Shown here: piece after piece, positions 1-5,984 of the stretch
Position numbering within the stretch: position 1 is the first letter of the stretch
Layout: every line of letters begins with the position of its first letter
Source: an uncultured Ruminococcus sp.
GTDB lineage: Bacteria > Bacillota > Clostridia > Oscillospirales > Ruminococcaceae
Reading direction: 5' to 3'
Assembly (NCBI GenBank): GCA_947174965.1
Contig: CAMWKY010000144.1
Location: forward strand, 1 to 5,984
DNA: 5,984 nucleotides
Notes under the pieces: model-generated
Database searches by the model: none
What the model was told of the DNA's origin: nothing
Seen by the model: the letters and a program-made list of their open reading frames with translations, nothing else
Made by a program: the position numbers and the translations under genes

Positions 1-12
1 GTATAATATAAT
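1..12 (+). promoter_or_regulatory. Possible -10 promoter element (two overlapping TATAAT hexamers)
   Basis: The first bases read GTATAATATAAT, giving perfect TATAAT hexamers at 2-7 and 7-12. Either would place a transcription start at about 14-20 and a leader of roughly 80 bases before the start codon at 98. Any matching -35 box would lie outside the window, so this rests on the -10 match alone. TATAAT matches are common by chance in AT-rich DNA. The position just upstream of a large, apparently monocistronic gene is what makes the call reasonable. Confidence 0.4.
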
Positions 13-32
13 CAGAACAACGGAGATGAAAC

Positions 33-52
33 AAAATCAACAAAAATCAACA
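33..52 (+). repeat. Perfect tandem duplication of a 10-mer in the leader
   Basis: The decamer AAAATCAACA occurs twice back to back, at 33-42 and 43-52, without mismatch. The pair lies in the apparent loop between ACGGAG (20-25) and CTCCGT (56-61), which are perfect 6-base inverted arms. The arms and repeats could form a leader hairpin with a loop of 30 bases, which is long and only weakly supported. No known riboswitch is recognised. Confidence 0.5.
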
Positions 53-82
53 ATGCTCCGTATATATTCAAGCCAGATTCAG

Positions 83-90
83 AAAGGAAG
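83..90 (+). promoter_or_regulatory. Ribosome binding site that decides the start at 98
   Basis: AAAGGAAG ends 7 bases before the ATG at 98-100, a normal Shine-Dalgarno spacing. The earlier in-frame ATG at 26 has a GGAG at 22-25 that directly abuts the codon with no spacer, and the ATG at 53 has no purine-rich site. The start at 98 also puts a textbook signal peptide at the very N-terminus, so it is clearly preferred. Confidence 0.8.
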
Positions 91-97
91 AATATTT

Positions 98-3000
98 ATG
101 AAACTTTCAAAAAGAAGAAACTATTTAAAAAGAACACTTGCCTTTATATCGGCATTATCAATAATAGGAAGTTTTTCACAGACATTCAACGCATTCACTT
201 CACTTGCTGAAGAAACAGGTGTAGAACAGCCATCAGATAGCATTTCAACAGAAATTTCCAACGCAACCTACAGCAGAATCAGGGTTGATGTTTCAAATCA
301 GTGCGATTTTACAGATACAACAAACTGCGAAGTGAAGATATACAGATATACCGAAAACGGAACATATGATATAAAGCTTGATACTCTTACACTTGATGGA
401 AAATACGGCACTAATCCGTCGGGAGTTGTTGAAACTGAGCATCTTGCAAATGGCGACTATTATGTTGAAGTCCGTGCAAAAGGCTTTAAGACATTCAGTC
501 AGAATTTTAAAGTAGAAGAAAACATGGTGTATACAGTAAAGGTTACACTAGGTTTCCACCGTGACTATATCTATGCAGATGTTTTTCAGACAGACAGCGA
601 AGGCAACATTGAGTATAATGAAGACGGCGGCAAAAAAATCAAAACAGCCTATGTTCTCAATCACCCTGGCGTGCTGAAAATCGGTGACGTAAACGGTGAC
701 GGCAACATCAATGCAAGAGACGGTGAACTTCTTCTTGAGGCAGTTGAATCTTCTATAAGAAACGGCGGCGAAATCGATGTCACTCTCAAGTCCGACGAAG
801 TTCTCATCAGCGACATTAACCACGACGGCAAAACAAGTCTTGCAGACGTAACAGCGTTCACAAAGAATTATCTTGATGCTTCCGACTGGAGTACAAAGGC
901 TTGCATAGTATCAGAAATATCTTCGGAATATCTGGCACATATCGCTGAAAATGTAGAAACAAAAATATCTGAAGATGTCAAAGTTCAACAGGAGGCATCT
1001 TTTGCAGAACTTCTTAACAACAGCAGTGACGATTCCAAAGAAGAAACAAAACTGGCTCTTGCACCAGCAAATGGCAAAGATATTGGAACTGAAAACCCCG
1101 TAGAAATTGCGTGGGCAATCGGAGATAGTGTGGAAATGAAAACCTTTAATCTTGATACAAATGCAACCGTAGGAGAGATTATAGTTGAAACAGATGACGG
1201 CACAGACAGCAAAAAATCTAAACCTTTCGAAAAAACAGCTACAGGAACAACAGAGGGTGAAGAAGTTGAAGACGACAGTGAGTTTAATCTGACGAACCCT
1301 GAAGCTCTAAATATTCAGTCCAAAGCTGAAGATGAGGAATATGCAGGAAACGTTATCGTAGTTCCGTTCGGCAGCGGACTGGCTTACAGCGAAAGCGAAG
1401 CAACAGCAAAAAGTGATGAAAACGGTATTTCAGTTGACTTCGGCGAAAAAATTGCTGTCAAGAAAATCACAATCAAAATTACAAAGGTAAAAAATACAAA
1501 TCTTGCTGAAATTGCAAAGGTTGAAATTCTCAACGGACTTGAAGAAAAAATGGAAGAACCACCAATATCATATCCTGTAAACGTGGAAGTCCATCAGGTA
1601 TATGCTCAGGATATATATGCAGCAATTGAAGCAACATGGAAAATGGAAGAAATAAGCGGTATAACAGGATATGAGTTTGAAGTATCCACAAGCTCCGCAA
1701 CAAAAGCTGACGGCAGTTTCGTTTCAGTTATTCCAAAACTTACTCAAAGCAACGCTCCGGGTGTAGACAACTGCAAGTTTAAGCTTGAATCAGAACACGG
1801 CAACTTCAAGCTGATTAAGACAAACACAACCTACTACGTTCATGTTCGTGCCGTAGGTGACAACGGTTACAAGAGTGCATGGTCTGATTCCGCAAAAGTT
1901 ACCACAAAATCGCACTCCAGACCTGAAAAGCCTGACTATGTAAAAGCTGTCGGCGGATTCAAGAGTATAGCAGTTTCATGGGGCGGTGACAAGACAAATT
2001 CAACTCAGTCATATGAGGTATACTATAGGAGAGAAGGCTCAAACGACGCATATGAGTGCGCAACTGTCAGCGGACAGTCATACACAATTACGAAATACAA
2101 GAACAATCCGCTTGACGATAAAACAGAATACGAAGTATATGTAGTTGCTAAGAATAAATACTGCGACAATAACGGTAACTGGCAAACTGGCACAAGCCCG
2201 AATTCAGACATCAAAATCGGTGAAACAACCATAGAGGTTACACCGACACTTCCGAAGTACAAAGCTATCAATAACGACACAAACGGAGATGCAAGCACTC
2301 ATATCGTTTCAGCTACAAGAAGCGTAGGAAGTGTACATGGCAACGCAAAGGATAATGACGAAGAAAACACAGCATGGGCTGTTGTTGACGGTGACGGCAG
2401 TACATATTACAGATTAGATGCAAGCAGCGATAAGAATGGTATCACAATTACATTTGATGATGCGTATGAAATCGGCTCAATCGGCATTACAAGCCTGTTC
2501 GACAAAACAAACTTCAACAGCAACACAGTACAAATCTGGTATGATGATGCTAACGGCACAGAAAAGACAGTTTCCGCAAACAATATCTCCACAAAAGAAG
2601 AAACAGATAACAACAAGAAGAAATATCGCATAATGGAACTTCCGGCATCAATGCAGGGCAAGAAAATCAAGAAAATCAGAGTTGCTTTCAATGCTTCGTC
2701 AACAAACGGACCAATCGCAATCTCAGAATTGTGCTTCTATGCTCCAGATACACTGAAAAAGGAAATTATGGAACTCTTTGCAGACGACCTTCAGCTTGAC
2801 ATCAGAGCAGATGTAACTCAGGATGACATTGAATACTATCGTTATGAAGTAAAATATGTAGCAGACCCTATATCAGGCGAAAAACACACAAACGGAACAT
2901 ATCTGCTTACAGTTCTTGATACAGTTGAAAGCATTCTCCAGAACAAAGCTACAAGCAGAATCATGGCTATCCGCAGCGATATTACTACAGCTGACAATGC

Positions 3001-5839
3001 TGCACGTAACTTCAGCGGACTGAACGCATGGCAGCCTATCGGTGCTGTAGCAGGCAAGAACACAGAAATTATAGTTTATGTAGGTTGCCGTACAGACAGG
3101 GGTGAACTGAAAAAAGAATATATCAGAAATATTCCGTCAGAGCTGACCCTTGTTCAGACACAGTATAACTCCGAATCAGATGCAGTTCAAATAAAGCGTC
3201 AGAGACTTGAGTATGGCGAAAACAGAATTCAGCTTACTAACGGTGCTACTTTGGGAGATGCTGAATCAGGTGGTTCACTGTATATTGAGTATTGCGGTGC
3301 AAAAAATTCCACCGACCATAACTTTATACGTGTATCAGGTGCTAATTTGATTCCTATGCTTGATATTTTCGGTGTGACTGACATAAACGAACGCTATGCA
3401 AAGGCAGCAGAATATATCAGAGAACTTGACGAATACGTTAAAAATATTGAGAATCTGCACAACGAACTTCACAAGGGTGCAACATACAAAAACAGCAAGA
3501 ACACCTGCCTCGACCGTGACTACAAAAAAGAGACTTGTATTTTAGGTGCTACAGAAATTCTTGATGACAGAATGATGTATTCACTTCCTGCAACTCAGAT
3601 ACACGCAGGTCTTGGAGATGGTTCTGTTGAGGAAAGAGCAGTAAGACTTATCACATCAATGGACGCAATGGAAAATATGGTTGATTTCTTCTATCAGCAC
3701 AAGGGAATCAGCCCGAACGCTACAGATGCTAAAAACCGCACTCCATATCAGCATCTCAATATCCGCTATCAGAGAATGTTCGCAAATGCATTTATGTATG
3801 CAGCTGGCAACCATATCGGTATCCAGTACGGCTCAGCTTCAGGAATGGCAAACTGCAAAGGTGTGAAATCAGATGCAAACGGCAAGTATGTAAGCGGAAG
3901 TTACTTCGGCTGGGGTATCGCTCACGAAATCGGTCACTGTCTGAATGACTCAAACTATGCAGATGCTGAAATCACAAACAATTACTTCTCACTTCTCGCA
4001 CAGGCTCAGGACAAAAACAGCACATCAAGACTTAATTACAACAATGTGTTCGCAAAAGTAACTTCAGGCACAAAGGGCAAGGCAAATCAGGCAACACAGC
4101 TCGGTCTTTACTGGCAGCTTCACCTTGCTTATGATAATGATTACAACTACAAAACATACAGCACAGAAAAAGAAATATTCGATAACCTTTTCTATGCAAG
4201 AATGGACACATATTCAAGAAATCCTTCAAAAGCTCCGGGAAATCTTTCACTCAGCGGCAACAGCGACCAGAAACTTATGCGCCTTGCTTGTGCAGCAGCT
4301 GAAAAGAACGTTCTTGAATTTTTCGAACGCTGGGGCAAAACTCCTGATGCAGTTACAATTGCATACGCATCAAATTTCGGAAAAGAAAAAAGAGCTATCA
4401 TGTATGCAAACGAAGATTCACGTGTATATGCAATGACACATGAAAGCCCGCTTGTAGATGAAAACGGCAATGCAGTTGCAGCAATAGACAATGTCAAGGT
4501 AAACACCGGTACAGGAAGCAATGCAAACAAGGTTACACTCAAAATTGACGTTTCCAATAAGATAAAGGCAGATGCAGTTCTCGGCTATGAAATCGTACGC
4601 TGCACTATCTCAAACGGTGATGTCACAAAAACTCCTATAGCATTTTCAAAAGAACCAACTTTCACAGATACAGTCACATCATACAACAACCGTACAGTAT
4701 CATATGAAGTTGTACTTGTTGACCAGCATCTCAACCGTTCCGAAACATTCGTTACAGAGATGATAAAGGTTCACCATGACGGCAGTCTCAACAAGTCAAA
4801 CTGGAGCATCAGCTCAAATAATCTTGAAGCACCAAATCTTGAAGACAACGACAGCATTTCATGCAAACCTGTTGCAATCAATTCTTCTGTATGGGCTATT
4901 GATGATAACTTCGATACAGTTTACTCTCCAAATGTAACTGGCAATACAGCAGAAATCATCATGGACTTCAACCAGTCTCTCGTAGTAACAGGACTTAAGT
5001 ATACAGCAGGTGATGCAGAAAAATCTATAGGCAAATACACAATTTTTGTAAAGAACAACGGAGAAATTGAGTCAGATGAGGAATGGGTAAAAGTAGCAGA
5101 CGGTACATTTAACGGAAGCGATACTGTTTACTTCTCCAACTCAGAAGCTAAGTACATCAGCACATACGACACAACAGCAGTAAAACTTCAGATTAACAAT
5201 CAGAAAGGCAAAACTCTCTCAATTGCTGAACTTGATGTTCTCGGTGTAACAGGCGACAACGTTGACTTCCTTAAGACAGGCGAATCAGTAGAAGCAGCAT
5301 TCGGATTCCTTGCTGAAGATTACAAATACGGCGACAATGATTCAAACTATATTCCTGCTGGTTCTCTCGTATTCACAGGTTCTTACAAGGGTCACCCACT
5401 CTATAACGTAGTTCTTCTCTATGATGAGGAAGGTTATCTTGTAGGTAGAAGAGAAGATACAGATGAAAACAAGTTGTCCTCTGCTGACATTAAAGATGCA
5501 GACCTCCTTCTTGCAGAAATGGACAACGAAGCAGAAGCACATCAAACAATTCTTGCAGATATTCCGAACGCTTCATTGATAACAAACGTATCAGAGGGAA
5601 CATGGGTTTACTGGATTGAACCAGACGACGTTGAAAAAATGGTATGGCCTGAAAAGGTTCGTGTTGAACTCTACAGAGTAAACGATGCTATAACAAATGA
5701 AGGTCAGCGTATGGTCAGCGACTCATTGTTTGAAAAACTTGCAGACAAAGATGAACTTGGTAAAATCACACTCGGCGGCGGAAAAAAGTTCAGTTCTGAA
5801 AAGACTACAGAAAATGCTTCCAGAACCGACAACGAATAA
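98..5839 (+). CDS. Secreted dockerin-bearing M60 family metallopeptidase (probable mucin-type O-glycoprotein protease)
   Basis: This gene encodes 1,913 residues and is intact. Residues 1-37 are a signal peptide (MKLSKRR..., hydrophobic core, cleavage likely after FTSLA). Next come an Ig-like module (56-153), a type I dockerin (about 196-260), a divergent discoidin-like segment (320-488), two FN3-like modules (492-712), a discoidin/CBM32-like module (733-886), a helical linker, the M60 N-terminal beta domain (about 976-1100) and the M60 catalytic domain (about 1100-1450). An FN3-like module, a second clear discoidin module (1564-1722) and an unassigned C-terminal domain follow. Zinc ligands are H1276 and H1280 of HEIGH plus E1291, ten residues on and followed by ITNNYFSLL, as in the family; E1277 is the catalytic base. 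Characterised M60 proteins (viral enhancins, Bacteroides BT4244, Clostridium Zmp proteins) cut mucin-like O-glycoproteins; that activity is inferred here. There is no LPXTG motif or C-terminal membrane segment, so attachment would be through the dockerin. The gene appears to be transcribed alone. An alternative in-frame start at 26 is less likely. Confidence 0.96.
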   Translation: MKLSKRRNYLKRTLAFISALSIIGSFSQTFNAFTSLAEETGVEQPSDSISTEISNATYSRIRVDVSNQCDFTDTTNCEVKIYRYTENGTYDIKLDTLTLDGKYGTNPSGVVETEHLANGDYYVEVRAKGFKTFSQNFKVEENMVYTVKVTLGFHRDYIYADVFQTDSEGNIEYNEDGGKKIKTAYVLNHPGVLKIGDVNGDGNINARDGELLLEAVESSIRNGGEIDVTLKSDEVLISDINHDGKTSLADVTAFTKNYLDASDWSTKACIVSEISSEYLAHIAENVETKISEDVKVQQEASFAELLNNSSDDSKEETKLALAPANGKDIGTENPVEIAWAIGDSVEMKTFNLDTNATVGEIIVETDDGTDSKKSKPFEKTATGTTEGEEVEDDSEFNLTNPEALNIQSKAEDEEYAGNVIVVPFGSGLAYSESEATAKSDENGISVDFGEKIAVKKITIKITKVKNTNLAEIAKVEILNGLEEKMEEPPISYPVNVEVHQVYAQDIYAAIEATWKMEEISGITGYEFEVSTSSATKADGSFVSVIPKLTQSNAPGVDNCKFKLESEHGNFKLIKTNTTYYVHVRAVGDNGYKSAWSDSAKVTTKSHSRPEKPDYVKAVGGFKSIAVSWGGDKTNSTQSYEVYYRREGSNDAYECATVSGQSYTITKYKNNPLDDKTEYEVYVVAKNKYCDNNGNWQTGTSPNSDIKIGETTIEVTPTLPKYKAINNDTNGDASTHIVSATRSVGSVHGNAKDNDEENTAWAVVDGDGSTYYRLDASSDKNGITITFDDAYEIGSIGITSLFDKTNFNSNTVQIWYDDANGTEKTVSANNISTKEETDNNKKKYRIMELPASMQGKKIKKIRVAFNASSTNGPIAISELCFYAPDTLKKEIMELFADDLQLDIRADVTQDDIEYYRYEVKYVADPISGEKHTNGTYLLTVLDTVESILQNKATSRIMAIRSDITTADNAARNFSGLNAWQPIGAVAGKNTEIIVYVGCRTDRGELKKEYIRNIPSELTLVQTQYNSESDAVQIKRQRLEYGENRIQLTNGATLGDAESGGSLYIEYCGAKNSTDHNFIRVSGANLIPMLDIFGVTDINERYAKAAEYIRELDEYVKNIENLHNELHKGATYKNSKNTCLDRDYKKETCILGATEILDDRMMYSLPATQIHAGLGDGSVEERAVRLITSMDAMENMVDFFYQHKGISPNATDAKNRTPYQHLNIRYQRMFANAFMYAAGNHIGIQYGSASGMANCKGVKSDANGKYVSGSYFGWGIAHEIGHCLNDSNYADAEITNNYFSLLAQAQDKNSTSRLNYNNVFAKVTSGTKGKANQATQLGLYWQLHLAYDNDYNYKTYSTEKEIFDNLFYARMDTYSRNPSKAPGNLSLSGNSDQKLMRLACAAAEKNVLEFFERWGKTPDAVTIAYASNFGKEKRAIMYANEDSRVYAMTHESPLVDENGNAVAAIDNVKVNTGTGSNANKVTLKIDVSNKIKADAVLGYEIVRCTISNGDVTKTPIAFSKEPTFTDTVTSYNNRTVSYEVVLVDQHLNRSETFVTEMIKVHHDGSLNKSNWSISSNNLEAPNLEDNDSISCKPVAINSSVWAIDDNFDTVYSPNVTGNTAEIIMDFNQSLVVTGLKYTAGDAEKSIGKYTIFVKNNGEIESDEEWVKVADGTFNGSDTVYFSNSEAKYISTYDTTAVKLQINNQKGKTLSIAELDVLGVTGDNVDFLKTGESVEAAFGFLAEDYKYGDNDSNYIPAGSLVFTGSYKGHPLYNVVLLYDEEGYLVGRREDTDENKLSSADIKDADLLLAEMDNEAEAHQTILADIPNASLITNVSEGTWVYWIEPDDVEKMVWPEKVRVELYRVNDAITNEGQRMVSDSLFEKLADKDELGKITLGGGKKFSSEKTTENASRTDNE
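683..877 (+). other. Type I dockerin module within the peptidase
   Basis: Two EF-hand-like calcium loops are visible. The first is D197-V-N-G-D-G-N-I-N-A-R-D208 and the second is D239-I-N-H-D-G-K-T-S-L-A-D250, each with acidic or Asn/Ser ligands at positions 1, 3, 5, 9 and 12. Each loop is followed by a helix (GELLLEAV and VTAFTKNYL). This is the classic duplicated dockerin pattern, which binds a cohesin on a scaffoldin. The two loops start 42 residues apart, longer than the roughly 34 of classical clostridial dockerins. The module sits near the N-terminus, directly after a beta-sandwich module. Confidence 0.9.
3026..4450 (+). other. M60 peptidase core (N-terminal beta domain plus HExxH catalytic domain)
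   Basis: Residues from about A977 (AWQPIGAVAG) to about 1100 read as the M60 N-terminal beta-sandwich, including GGSLYIEYCG and an ending near FIRVSGANLIP. The catalytic part then carries GWGIAHEIGHCLND (H1276, E1277, H1280) and E1291-ITNNYFSL, the HExxH-x10-E gluzincin arrangement of M60. Downstream LGLYWQLHLAYD and a helical segment ending in FFERWGKTP also fit the family. All zinc-binding and catalytic residues are present, so the enzyme should be active. Domain borders are estimates by eye. Confidence 0.9.
5273..5743 (+). other. C-terminal domain of unknown function in the peptidase
   Basis: Residues about 1726-1882 form a separate module after the last discoidin domain. It contains a beta-rich stretch, AGSLVFTGSYKGHPLYNVVL, followed by YDEEGYLVG, an acidic helical stretch, and then GTWVYWIEPDD and a strand with VRVELYRV. 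I believe similar segments end other clostridial M60 proteins, but I cannot assign a named family or function. It is followed by about 30 polar residues, without a sortase signal or a membrane anchor. Confidence 0.55.
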
Positions 5840-5860
5840 AAGAATATAATCATAACCAAC

Positions 5861-5895
5861 ACAGACTCTGTTTATTGCAGGGTCTGTTGTTTTTT
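5861..5895 (+). terminator. Rho-independent terminator of the peptidase gene
   Basis: The arms ACAGACTCTG (5861-5870) and CAGGGTCTGT (5878-5887) pair over 10 bases with one G-U pair around a 7-base loop. They are followed by TG and six T residues (5890-5895). The hairpin begins 21 bases after the stop codon. Read from the other strand it lacks a good T run, so it acts on this gene and probably marks the end of its transcript. Confidence 0.88.
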
Positions 5896-5962
5896 CAGAA
5901 AGTCTGATGCGGAAGTGTGAATTTCTGGAAAATTTCCGGAAAATGATAGTTTTTTCTGAAAA
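5892..5962. repeat. Cluster of short TTC..GAA dyads in the 3' flank
   Basis: After the terminator no gene is visible. Four related short dyads occur: TTTTCAGAAA (5892-5901), TTTCTGGAAA (5922-5931), TTTCCGGAAA (5933-5942, a perfect palindrome) and TTTCTGAAAA (5953-5962). The first and last are perfect 10-base inverted copies of each other, and the middle two are direct copies with one mismatch separated by a single base. They could be part of the control region of a gene beyond the window, or chance in AT-rich sequence. Confidence 0.35.
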
Positions 5963-5984
5963 TACCATAAAAAAAAAGCGAAAA

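Noticed and set aside
26..97. In-frame upstream ATG that would add 24 residues to the peptidase
   Set aside because: Its GGAG touches the ATG with no spacer, while the ATG at 98 has AAAGGAAG at 7 bases and opens a standard signal peptide. The extension would bury the signal sequence behind polar residues.
4125..4436. 103-codon open frame on the plus strand in another frame
   Set aside because: It overlaps the conserved catalytic region of the peptidase and encodes a low-complexity product, so it is a shadow frame.
4192..4557. 121-codon open frame on the minus strand
   Set aside because: It lies wholly inside the M60 catalytic and following coding sequence, has no convincing ribosome binding site that I could see, and its protein has no recognisable domain. 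It is a shadow frame.
5744..5836. Possible cell-wall sorting signal at the C-terminus
   Set aside because: The tail is polar (GGGKKFSSEKTTENASRTDNE-like composition, about 30 residues), with no LPXTG motif, no hydrophobic segment and no terminal basic cluster.
5895..5907. Small hairpin TCAGA-AAG-TCTGA directly after the terminator T run
   Set aside because: The stem is only five bases with a three-base loop and no T run follows, so it does not add a second terminator.
5723..5968. 81-codon open frame on the minus strand covering the gene's 3' end
   Set aside because: It runs through the terminator hairpin and the end of the peptidase gene, and its product shows no family features. A real antisense gene is unlikely.

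Overview
The window holds one very large gene and its short flanks. The gene runs almost end to end on the + strand (start codon at 98, stop at 5837-5839) and encodes a secreted protein of 1,913 residues. The sequence is moderately AT-rich. Reading the protein, I identify a modular gluzincin metallopeptidase of the M60 (enhancin-like / PF13402) family with the zinc motif HEIGH at residues 1276-1280. It carries sugar-binding-like discoidin (F5/8 type C, CBM32-like) modules, fibronectin-III-like modules and, near the N-terminus, a type I dockerin.

Likely source: an anaerobic Firmicute of the gut or rumen, most likely a Ruminococcus-type member of the Oscillospiraceae. Support comes from the dockerin (a cellulosome-type plug-in module), the Lys/Arg-rich Gram-positive signal peptide, the GGA-type ribosome binding site and the AT-rich codon use. 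I cannot name a species from this window.

Layout: 1-97 is a leader with overlapping TATAAT-like -10 hexamers at its edge, a perfect tandem 10-mer duplication and a ribosome binding site. 98-5839 is the peptidase gene. In residue numbering, the order is: signal peptide (1-37), beta-sandwich module resembling carboxypeptidase-regulatory/Cna-B folds (about 56-153), dockerin (about 196-260), divergent discoidin-like segment with an acidic insertion (about 320-488), two FN3-like modules (about 492-606 and 608-712), discoidin module (about 733-886), helical linker (about 886-975), M60 N-terminal beta domain (about 976-1100), M60 catalytic domain (about 1100-1450), FN3-like module (about 1458-1558), discoidin module (about 1564-1722), and a C-terminal domain of unknown function (about 1726-1882) with a short polar tail. 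A strong rho-independent terminator sits 21 bases after the stop, so the gene looks like the last or only gene of its transcription unit. The remaining 3' flank, up to 5984, has no gene but contains a cluster of short TTC..GAA dyads.

How it probably works (inference): the protein is exported, the dockerin docks it onto a cohesin of a scaffoldin, the discoidin modules hold glycans, and the M60 domain cuts heavily O-glycosylated proteins such as mucins. The notable point is a mucinase-type peptidase carrying a cellulosome docking module, with that module placed at the N-terminal rather than the usual C-terminal end.
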